This document shows, in pieces, positions 1 through 7,200 of a DNA stretch of 10,370 bases. This DNA is from Cloacibacillus sp. GTDB taxonomy: Bacteria; Synergistota; Synergistia; Synergistales; Synergistaceae. Numbering within the stretch: position 1 is the stretch's first letter; each line of letters begins with the position of its first letter. Made by a program: the position numbers and the translations under genes. The notes below the pieces were generated by a model that did no database searches, was not told the origin of the DNA, and worked only from the letters and a program-made list of their open reading frames with translations. The DNA lies in assembly GCF_020860125.1 (NCBI RefSeq), contig NZ_JAJBUX010000105.1, positions 1 to 10,370 on the forward strand, read 5' to 3'.

Positions 1-1
1 A

Positions 2-100
2 TATTATACATTCATTACGGTAAAAGGTATAAGTGTTTATGGTAAAGTCGAGGCCGAAGAACTTGAAAGCGGAGTTATTGACGCCGTAACCCGAACGTGA
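2..100 (+). CDS. 3' end of an unidentified protein (5' truncated by the window edge)
   Basis: The frame starting at base 2 is open from the window edge to a TGA at 98-100, giving 32 residues that end ISVYGKVEAEELESGV then IDAVTRT. The composition is plausible for protein: alternating hydrophobic beta-like residues, then an acidic helix. A 33-codon open frame in AT-moderate DNA could arise by chance. The support for a gene end here is the sharp drop to almost pure A/T right after the stop, and the promoter about 45 bp downstream. I do not recognise the family. Confidence 0.4.
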   Translation, partial: YYTFITVKGISVYGKVEAEELESGVIDAVTRT

Positions 101-154
101 TCATAAAAAATCAAAAATTTTTTATGAAAACTATAAAAAATACTGAAATTTTTT
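101..154. repeat. Two tandem AT-rich palindromes upstream of the permease promoter
   Basis: The first palindrome has perfect 11-base arms, TCATAAAAAAT (101-111) and ATTTTTTATGA (117-127), around a 5-nt spacer. The second has 7-base arms, AAAAAAT (135-141) and ATTTTTT (148-154), around 6 nt. Both share the core ATAAAAAAT...ATTTTTT and lie 30-31 bp apart, about three helical turns. They start at the base after the upstream stop codon and overlap the -35 region of the next promoter. They could be a weak AT-only terminator, an UP element or curved DNA, or paired operator sites. The sequence does not decide between these. Confidence 0.6.
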
Positions 155-172
155 GAGGTTATGGTGTATAAT
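143..172 (+). promoter_or_regulatory. Predicted sigma-70 type promoter for the permease
   Basis: A perfect -10 hexamer TATAAT lies at 167-172. The best -35 is CTGAAA at 143-148 (4 of 6 matches to TTGACA) with an 18-bp spacer, and the DNA upstream is A/T tract-rich like an UP element. Transcription would start near 178-180, leaving an untranslated leader of about 170 nt before the permease ATG. The weak -35 keeps confidence moderate. Confidence 0.6.
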
Positions 173-210
173 GGAGCCACTGAGAATGAAGCGAGTTTTA
201 TATAAAAAAT

Positions 211-275
211 ATAGAGACTGCCGTGCGCTTGTGGGTGATAATAGGCGGTCTTACTGTTGCTCTATTTTTTACCCA
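211..275 (+). ncRNA. Candidate structured leader RNA (attenuator or riboswitch-like) before the permease
   Basis: ATAGAGACTGCC (211-222) can pair with GGCGGT (244-249) and, across a 10-nt bulge, with CTCTAT (260-265). An alternative is an 8-bp stem AGACTGCC/GGCGGTCT (215-222 with 244-251) that excludes part of the outer pairing. A run of six T (265-270) follows directly, as in an intrinsic terminator. The 21-nt apical loop contains TGGGT (232-236), complementary to ACCCA (271-275), so a pseudoknot is possible. Mutually exclusive pairings, a U tail and a long leader before a nucleobase permease together suggest cis-regulation. It does not match the purine riboswitch core as I know it. Folding was done by eye. 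Confidence 0.35.
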
Positions 276-349
276 AAGGCATTTTGTATCCAGTGAAATG
301 TATTTGTCTGTTCCACAACATATAATCTGTGAGAAGGGATTTGAAAGAC

Positions 350-1664
350 ATGTCACAATCAACACGCAAGATTCTCTTTGAGCTCCACGGCATTCCCAAA
401 TTCACCGAAGCCCTGCCCCTCGCCATGCAGCATGTCGTCGCGATGATCATCGGCTGTATAACGCCCGCCATCGTGATAAGCGCGGTGGCGAAGGTCTCTC
501 CCGAAGATACGATGCTTCTGATCCAGGCCTCGCTCGTCACGGCGGCGATCGCCACCTTTATTCAGCTGTATCCGCTAGCGGGGCGCGTCGGCGCGGGAAT
601 CCCCGTGGTGATGGGGGTCAGCTTCGCCTATGTGCCTGTTTTGATCGCGATCGGGGCCTCGATGGGGCTCCCCGCCATTCTCGGGGCGCAGATCGTCGGC
701 GGCTTCGCGGCGATCATCGTGGGAATATTCATCCGCAGGCTGCGCCCTCTGTTTCCGCCGCTAGTCTCCGGAACGGTGGTATTTACGATCGGGCTGTCGC
801 TGTATCCGGTCGCCATCCGTTATATGGCCGGAGGCGCCGGCGTCGCCGGTTTCGGCTCCGCGCTCAACTGGGGGGTGGCGCTCTTTACGCTCGCCGCGGT
901 CAGCTTTTTTTCCTTCTTTACCAAAGGATTTACCAAACTTGCCTCCGTTCTGCTCGGCATGGCGGCGGGGGTATATTCTCGCGGCCTGTCTCGGAATGGT
1001 CTCCTTTGAGCGGATCATTGAAAGCCAGTGGTTCCAGCTTCCGCAGATAAATCACTTCCGGATAGAGTTCCATACCACGGCGGTGGTCTCGATGGTCATC
1101 ATGTATATAGTGAACTCCATTCAGGCGATCGGCGACATTTCGGCGACGACGGCGGGCGCGATGGACAGGGAGCCGAGCGACAGCGAGCTTGCGGGAGGCA
1201 TCATGGGCAACGGTCTTTCCAGCATGCTTTCAGCCTTTATTGGAGGGCTGCCGACGGCCACCTTCAGCCAGAATGTCGGCATCGTCACGATCACCAAAGT
1301 GATAAACAAGTTCGTCATCGCGCTGGCGGCGGCGATCATTCTGCTGGCGGGGCTGATCCCGAAATTCGCCGCCCTTCTAACGACAATCCCGCTCGCGGTG
1401 CTTGGCGGCGCGACTCTCACCGTCTTTGCCGCGATCACGATGACCGGCATGAAGCTCCTGCTCTCGGCCAAGCTTACGCCGCGCAACAGCGCCGTCGTCG
1501 GTATCTCCGTCGCGCTTGGCGTAGGCATCTCGCAGGTGGCGAACGCTCTCGGCGGCCCGGGCATGCCCTCGTGGGTGCAGGAGATATTCGGCTCTTCGTC
1601 GGTGATCCTCGCGACGCTGATGGCCGTCATCCTCAACCAGATGATTCCCGACGAGAGGAAATAA
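350..1664 (+). pseudogene. NCS2 (NAT/NCS2) nucleobase permease, xanthine/uracil type, frameshifted
   Basis: This is an inner-membrane proton-coupled purine or pyrimidine importer by family. The N half runs in one frame to a stop at 1007-1009, and the C half continues in the next frame to 1664. Removing one G from the G5 run at 967-971 restores 437 residues, normal for the family. The TM1 Gln-His pair is present (AMQHVVAM, His28). The NAT signature QNVGIVTITK is at 1269-1298 (residues 307-316), and NSIQAIGDIS marks TM8. That last motif has Gln258 where relatives have Glu, a residue needed for transport in XanQ and UraA. I chose ATG 350 over the upstream in-frame GTG 329, because the Shine-Dalgarno-like GAGAAGGGA (331-339) overlaps the GTG. 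The exact substrate cannot be read from the sequence. It is either a decaying gene or one indel sequencing error; the family call is firm. Confidence 0.9.
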
Positions 1665-1691
1665 AAAACTAGTATCCCGTACGGTTATTAC

Positions 1692-1729
1692 CGGCCGCGC
1701 CGCTTTCAGGCGCGGCCGTTTTCTTTTTT
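1692..1729 (+). terminator. Strong intrinsic terminator after the permease
   Basis: A perfect 10-bp GC-rich stem, CGGCCGCGCC (1692-1701) and GGCGCGGCCG (1709-1718), closes a 7-nt loop. TTTTCTTTTTT (1719-1729) follows. It lies 27 bp past the permease stop and separates that transcription unit from the next gene. Confidence 0.95.
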
Positions 1730-1755
1730 GCGGCAAAAAGCGTATTTTGCACGAT

Positions 1756-1817
1756 ACCCCTTTTCTGCGATGGCCTTATTATCAATTTTGAGACTAAAGC
1801 TATTTCAGAAAAGGGGT
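1756..1817. repeat. Perfect 12-bp inverted repeat framing the upstream region of the exported-protein gene
   Basis: ACCCCTTTTCTG (1756-1767) and CAGAAAAGGGGT (1806-1817) are exact reverse complements, separated by 38 nt of AT-rich sequence. The right arm ends 11 nt before the ATG at 1829 and contains AAGGGG, a Shine-Dalgarno-like stretch. If transcribed whole, the repeat would form a long-loop hairpin hiding that purine tract. If transcription starts inside it, the arms could be two operator half-sites. I found no convincing -35/-10 pair here; TATTAT at 1777-1782 is the only -10-like hexamer. Confidence 0.65.
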
Positions 1818-1828
1818 GTGCGGAGACG

Positions 1829-2617
1829 ATGAAGAGCTTGCATAAAATGTTTGTCATATGTCGTCTTCTTATAGCCTTCGCAGTTATCTCCTTCGCCTTT
1901 CCCTCTGTACTTCTGGCCGGTGGCGCGGAAGATGAGCCGGGGGCGCTCTCCTTCCTCCGCCGCGATTTCTCCGGCGCTCCGCGGTCCCGTTTTGCCGGGA
2001 TGAGCGGCGGGGCCTTTTTCAGCGAGTATGAACGTCTGCGAAAAGAGCTCGAAGACAGCTACGACGCCTGTTATGTCGGACTTGACGAGGAGGGGCGCCG
2101 CGAGCTGTTTGAGAGCGAGGTTTTCTGGGAAAAATACTTCCGCAGCTACGAAAAGAACCTCTGCGGCGTGCTGGACCGGCCGCTGCTGATATATGCGGAC
2201 GGCGCAAAGGCCCCGGTTATCACTAATGTGTATCGGGAAATCGTTACAGATATACTGAGGTGGCGTATCGACGATTTGAAAAGATGGAAGAATGGACATT
2301 ATCTCTCTAAACCGGCGGAGAATGCTGAGAATATTGAGCTGAAGCTCGCGGCGGAGCGCCGCCGCTATGCGGTGCTGAGGAGCGACGTCGTGCTGCTCCG
2401 ATATATCCTCTACCATTACGACAGGAAAAATATGGACAAGATATCCAATCTCTTTGGGGAGAAAAAACTGGAATTTCTTGAAAACAGGATCAGCGACCGG
2501 CGCACGCTGCTCTGTGAGCAGCTGGAGATGGTTGAGCGCAGCAATCATGTGCTGGAGATGATCTCGGCGGGGCTGCGCGGCATCGTTCCCGTTGACAGGG
2601 GCGGCAAAGAGAGCTGA
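1829..2617 (+). CDS. Exported protein of unknown function (262 residues)
   Basis: No family is recognised with confidence. The N-terminus is a classic Sec signal: Lys2 and Lys6, a hydrophobic core at about residues 8-29, and probable signal peptidase I cleavage after Ala30 (VLLA|GGAEDE). No lipobox Cys follows, so a soluble periplasmic protein is expected. The mature part is charged and mostly helical. Residues 64-115 (FFSEYERLRKELEDSYDACY onward, with WEKYFRSYEKNLC) faintly resemble the LprI/DUF1311 pattern of short helices with W/Y-rich repeats; this is only a suggestion. Cys81, Cys112 and Cys229 could form disulfides. The start ATG has GGAG at 1822-1825, a tight 3-nt spacing, or AAGGGG 12 nt upstream. 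The gene stands alone between two terminators. The longer antisense frame (1805-2686) has no signal peptide or domain, so I prefer this strand. Confidence 0.75.
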   Translation: MKSLHKMFVICRLLIAFAVISFAFPSVLLAGGAEDEPGALSFLRRDFSGAPRSRFAGMSGGAFFSEYERLRKELEDSYDACYVGLDEEGRRELFESEVFWEKYFRSYEKNLCGVLDRPLLIYADGAKAPVITNVYREIVTDILRWRIDDLKRWKNGHYLSKPAENAENIELKLAAERRRYAVLRSDVVLLRYILYHYDRKNMDKISNLFGEKKLEFLENRISDRRTLLCEQLEMVERSNHVLEMISAGLRGIVPVDRGGKES

Positions 2618-2641
2618 GTCTCGCCGTATACAGATAAAACT

Positions 2642-2675
2642 CAAAGGGCTGTCCGCACCGGACGGCCCTTTGTCG
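2642..2675 (+). terminator. Hairpin terminator after the exported-protein gene
   Basis: A 13-bp stem, CAAAGGGCTGTCC (2642-2654) with GGACGGCCCTTTG (2660-2672), closes a 5-nt loop with a single G-T wobble. The 3' arm ends in TTTG and no long U run follows, so it resembles a weak or bidirectional intrinsic terminator. It starts 24 bp after the stop codon. Confidence 0.65.
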
Positions 2676-2922
2676 CATTCCTGCAATTCTTAAAAAATTT
2701 CGCCGCTATTTTATACATCCCCGCCGATAGTACGACGAAGAGACTGAGGCTATCCTTGAAGTTGGTAGTATCAAGCCTTTATAGTGTACATCGCTGATTT
2801 TCGATAAATTGACAAATTTGATTATTGCTCATAGACTAACGGAGTCGGTGAAGATATAACTTTGGAACTAACACGGTTGGTATCAGCTGTTTGCCGTACC
2901 GATTGGAAATGGAGATGACGCA
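2676..2922. other. Non-coding gap before the binding protein-kinase operon
   Basis: With the preceding terminator this makes about 305 bp without a gene. It holds the promoter at 2809-2837 and a leader of about 80 nt. AGGCT-atcc-TTGA can pair with TCAAGCCT around 2750-2780 as a bulged hairpin. In the leader, CGGTTGGTA (2874-2882) can pair with TACCGATTG (2897-2905), using three wobbles. Neither hairpin has a U tail. No small open frame with a ribosome binding site was seen. Confidence 0.5.
2809..2837 (+). promoter_or_regulatory. Predicted promoter of the SBP-kinase operon
   Basis: A consensus -35 TTGACA (2809-2814) is followed after exactly 17 bp by TAGACT (2832-2837), which matches the -10 consensus at 4 of 6 positions including the key first T, second A and last T. 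Transcription would start near 2844, giving a 5' leader of about 80 nt before the GTG start at 2923. Confidence 0.65.
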
Positions 2923-4218
2923 GTGCGTCGTAAATGGGAACTTACGATCTGTTTTTGTGTTGTTTGTGCCATTGGCATCTTCGCCGCGCTTATCTCCTTA
3001 AAGTGGCCTATGAGGGAAAACATAGTCCATAACTACGATGAAAACAATATTCCCTCCATCGAGATCTCATTCTTCGGAAATAAATATGAACCAAAGAATG
3101 TTGAGGTGTTGGAGGAGATAATTACCGGTTTTATGCAGGAACGCCCCGACGTGAGCCTCTCGTATGAAAGCCTCAAAGGCGCCGCCTACTACGAAGCGTT
3201 GAGAAAAAGGGCGGAAGCCGGCAAAATCAATGACATCTATATGGTCGATCACGATACCTCCCTGGTTTTTACGCGGGAGGGGCTGTTGGCGGATCTCTCC
3301 TCCCTGAGCGCCGTCAATGATTTTTCCGACGATATGCTGAGCCAGATGCGCGATGCGGACGGGAAAATTTACTGGGTGCCGACCTCGGTCTCCGCTTTCG
3401 GCCTCTATTGCAACATAGATCTGCTGGAGGCTCATCACCAGCGCGTACCGCGCAATCTGCGGGAGTTTGAAGCGGTCTGCTCGTATTTTGTTGGGCAAGG
3501 TATCACTCCCATTATCGCCAATAACGATATATCGATTAAGACATTGGTGATCGCCAAAGGTTTTTATCCGCTCTACCGCGGCGGGAAACAGCGCGAGGCC
3601 TTTGCCCGCCTCAATCGCGGCGAAGAAAAGCTATGCGCTTACCTGCGTCCCGGGCTTGCTCTGGCGTGCAGATTCTGTGAGCGAGGTTATATCGACGCGT
3701 CTAAAGCGCTCAAGACGAAAAAGACCTCCCAGGATCTGCTGGAATACGCCAAGGGGGAGGCCCCTTTCATGCTGACGGGGGCCTGGGCCGCGGAAAGGTT
3801 TAAATCAATGGAGCCGGGGTTCTCTTTCACCATCGTGCCATACCCGGTCCTGGACGAGGGGGCTGTGCTTGTGATCAACCCCGACACGAGGCTCGGCGTA
3901 AACGCGCGCGGTAAAAACCGCGAGGCGGCGATGGCCTTCGTCGCGTATTTTCTGCAGCCTGACAACCTTCAAAAATTTGACGATAATCAATCATCTTTTT
4001 GTCCTCTAAAGAAGGGGCATCCCTCGTCTGTGCGGGAGATAGCGCCGTTGGTGGAGAGTTACCATACTGGTACCGCCGTGATCGGCTCCGACAGCCTGCT
4101 TGATTTCCCGATCTGGGAGACGATGACGGAGGCAAGTAAGCGCCTGCTGACAGGGGACGATCTGGAACAAATAATGACCTGGATGGATGCCGCCGTTCTG
4201 AAGGAGTGTGCGAAATGA
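2923..4218 (+). CDS. Membrane-anchored family 1 extracellular solute-binding protein
   Basis: This is a periplasmic-type ligand-binding protein of the SBP_bac_1 fold (431 residues), the class that usually serves ABC importers of sugars and similar solutes. Residues 8-27 form one hydrophobic segment after RRK, with no lipobox, so it is probably a membrane anchor. Family landmarks follow in order: the first strand IEISFFG (46-52), DIYMVDHD, ADGKIYWVPTSVSAFGLYCN (hinge region), APFMLTGAW, and the C-terminal LGVNARGKNREAAMAFVAYF. The GTG start has GGAG at 2911-2914 with 8-nt spacing. The stop overlaps the kinase ATG (ATGA). No permease or ATPase genes accompany it. Its likely role, inferred from this coupling, is to bind a ligand outside the inner membrane and report it to the kinase's sensor domain. 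The ligand is unknown. Confidence 0.88.
   Translation: MRRKWELTICFCVVCAIGIFAALISLKWPMRENIVHNYDENNIPSIEISFFGNKYEPKNVEVLEEIITGFMQERPDVSLSYESLKGAAYYEALRKRAEAGKINDIYMVDHDTSLVFTREGLLADLSSLSAVNDFSDDMLSQMRDADGKIYWVPTSVSAFGLYCNIDLLEAHHQRVPRNLREFEAVCSYFVGQGITPIIANNDISIKTLVIAKGFYPLYRGGKQREAFARLNRGEEKLCAYLRPGLALACRFCERGYIDASKALKTKKTSQDLLEYAKGEAPFMLTGAWAAERFKSMEPGFSFTIVPYPVLDEGAVLVINPDTRLGVNARGKNREAAMAFVAYFLQPDNLQKFDDNQSSFCPLKKGHPSSVREIAPLVESYHTGTAVIGSDSLLDFPIWETMTEASKRLLTGDDLEQIMTWMDAAVLKECAK
4201..4218 (+). promoter_or_regulatory. Ribosome binding site and ATGA coupling that fix the kinase start
   Basis: AAGGAG (4201-4206) lies 8 nt before ATG 4215, which overlaps the TGA (4216-4218) of the binding-protein gene. 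This favours ATG 4215 over the in-frame GTG at 4206, which overlaps the Shine-Dalgarno itself. It also indicates translational coupling of receptor and kinase. Confidence 0.85.
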
Positions 4219-7200
4219 AGCGGAAGAACGGTGTTTTAGTCCAGTGGGCGCTGGTTTTTGCGGTTATTCTGACCGTCTGTATGTACTTCTTTATTGATGA
4301 GGTTCACACCCAGCTGTGGCGGCATTCTATCGATACCGTGATGGAGAGTACCCGGCAGGGGGCCAATGCTTTAAGGATACAGCTTAATAAGGATTTTGAC
4401 TCCATAACGTGGATCGCCGAGTCTATCAGATCGATACGCTTTTCCACCGCGGAGGAATTTGATACGGAGCTTGAACAGCGCTGGGGATTTGGCCCCGGCA
4501 CCATGGTCTATATGGCGGACGGAAAGGTCTTTCCCCCGCGCGCCAAGCCTGATGAGTGCGTGCTCTCCGTTCTGTCTGCGAAAAATAGCCGCTTGGGAAT
4601 TATCAATCCCCATATCAGCAGCGTCAGCGGACGGAATGTCTTTGACCTCTTTGTGAAGGTCACCCTCTCAGACGGTTCCAGCTGCCACATCGTAAAGGAG
4701 TACGGCGTAGACGAAACCTCCGAGCAGTTCACGCTCTCATTCTTCCACGGCAGCGGTTTTTCCTATCTCGTGGATAAAAAAGGCACGGTGCTGATACGCT
4801 CCTCCCATGTCAACAGCAATAAGACGATCAGAAATCTCTTCGACATCCTCAAGATGGATAAAAATTCTCCCGTCTTCGTCTCCAAATTTGAAAAATCCCT
4901 GCTTGACGCGCGGACGGGCTGGGCGATCTTCCGTTTGGGCGGCGAGCGGATGGTTTTCTGTTATACACCGCTTAAAGCGTTCTCCGACTGGTATCTGATC
5001 TCGATCATCCCGGAGCGTGTCATTACGGCGCAGAGTTCCCAGATACTTTTCAAAGCCATGTCGCTTCTCGCGGCGGTACTCTTAGCCATATTTGCCGTGG
5101 TCGCCATCTACCTGCGAGGCGCGCGCAGGAGCGCTCAGCAGATCGAGAGACAGTCGCAGTTTATCAGCCACATCTATAATTCAATACCGGAGGGCATCGC
5201 CATCATCACCGCGGAGGCTCCGTACCGTTTCGTTCAGCTGAACAGCGTGGGGCTGGCCCTTCTGGACCGCTCCGGCAATGGTGAAGATGGCCCCTCTGAA
5301 TTTGGCGAAGCGGTGCATGAGGAAGACCGTAAAGCCACCGTCACCCTGCTTGGCGAGGCGGCCACCAATGGCGGGCGTCACACGCTGCTCTGCCGTTTTT
5401 ACCGTACGGAGGGCGGCTGTTTCTGGTCATCCTGTATCGTGGAGCGGGCGGTGGATATGGATGGCAGTTCGGTGCTGATCGCTACCTTCAATGATGTAAC
5501 CGAAGAAAAACTTGCGGAGGAGGAACGCGAGCGCGGGAAGATGATAGAGCGCCGCTCGCTGATCAGCGCCATCTCGATCGCCTATCCTGTTATTATCAGC
5601 CTCAATTTGAGCCGTGACGAGCTGAGTTTTATCTACAGCTCGCCTTCGCTTGGCCTTGAGCTGCCTGATGACGGCGGCTGCAGCGGGCTTTTTGAGGCCT
5701 GCAGCCTGGCTCTCCACCCTGATTACCGCGGCGAGTTCCGCGAACGTTTTGAGATCGGCCGTCTGCGGGAGCGTCTCGGCGGGAAGCAGGGAGAGGTGTT
5801 CATCGAGGCGCTCTTTATGCTGGACGACGGCGCCTACCATTGGCTATCCATACAGGTCATCAGGGTGGAGAATCCCTTCTCCAATGAATGTCTCGCGATC
5901 ATGCTTGCCAGGGGCGTAGACAGGCAGAAACAGGATGAAGAGCGCAGCCGCCTCGCGCTGCAGACGGCGCTTGCGGCGGCCGAGGAGGCGAACCGCGCCA
6001 AGAGCCAGTTCCTATCAAGCATGTCGCACGATATCAGGACGCCGATGAACGCCATCATCGGAATGACGGCGATCGCGGAGGCGCATCTGGACGACCGTGA
6101 ACGTGTGCGGGATTCGCTGCGGAAGATAGAACTTGCCAGTTCGCACCTGCTGAGTCTTATCAACGACGTGCTTGATATGTCGAAGATCGAGAGCGGCAAG
6201 CTGACGCTTAGGGACGATCCCTTCAACATCGCCGAGCTGTTCTCGAATGTTGCGGAGATAGCGGCGCTGCAGGCCGATAGATACGGGCTCTCCTTCAAAG
6301 TGAGGCTCCTTCCCCTGAAAAACGAGGAGGTGCGCGGGGACCCTCTGCGGCTGCGTCAGGCGCTGCTGAATGTCGTAAGCAACGCGGTAAAATATACCCC
6401 CGCGGGCGGCCGCATCGATCTTGAACTTTGTCAGGAAAGATCACTGCGCGACGGGTGGGGCTGCTATCTCTTCCGCTGCGCGGATACCGGCGTCGGAATG
6501 GATGATGATACGCTGAGCCGTCTATTCCTGCGCTTTGAGCGGGGCAGCGACATTGGTACGAGCAAAATAACCGGCACCGGGCTGGGGATGGCGATAACCA
6601 AGAATATCGTCGATATGATGGGCGGTACGATCGAGGTCCACAGCGCGCCTGGCGAGGGCTCGGAATTCAATGTCCGCATTTACCTGAGACTGCCTGAAAA
6701 AGAGGGGACGGAACTTTATAGCTGGTGGCGCGGGAAGCGCGCGCTTATCATCGAGGCGGAGGAGTTTGACTCCGAGGCGGCGGCTGTGCTGCTCAAAGGT
6801 ACGGGCTGTGAAACGGAGAGCGTTCATTCGACAGAGGAGGCGGTGAAACGCCTGGCCTCCCGCGAAGAGTTTTCTTTCGTCATCACAGGCGGCAGGGAGG
6901 ACGAAGATGTCCTGTCCTCCGCCATGAGGGCGGGAGACGTGGTACCGGTTATTGTGGTATGCAGCCGCAGCGCGGATGAGGACAGGATAATCCTCAGGAA
7001 TGGAAGGGCGGCGGCGTTTGTGACGGAGCCTCTGTACCTTTCGAAGCTTCGCCGCGCGCTGGAGGAGCTGAATCAGGAGACCGCCTCTTCCGCGCTGGAC
7101 GAGGGCGAAATGTTTTGCGGCAGGAATCTGCTGCTGGTGGAGGACAACGAATTAAATCTGGAGATCGCCAGAGAGCTGCTCAGTATGACCGGCGTTAAAA

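Noticed and set aside
186..296. 36-codon open frame in the permease leader as a possible leader peptide
   Set aside because: Its only Shine-Dalgarno-like GGAG (173-176) lies upstream of the predicted transcription start, and the encoded peptide shows no attenuation-like codon run.
321..326. Second perfect TATAAT just before the permease
   Set aside because: No usable -35 lies at the right distance, and the resulting start point would fall inside the ribosome binding site.
1028..1672. 214-residue plus-strand frame overlapping the permease C half
   Set aside because: It is an out-of-frame Arg/His-rich shadow. The membrane-protein frame with the NAT signature is the real one.
1805..2686. 293-residue minus-strand open frame opposite the exported-protein gene
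   Set aside because: It starts next to the hairpin terminator, has no signal peptide, domain or ribosome site, and reads like reverse-complement shadow. The plus-strand frame has a clean Sec signal and sensible composition.
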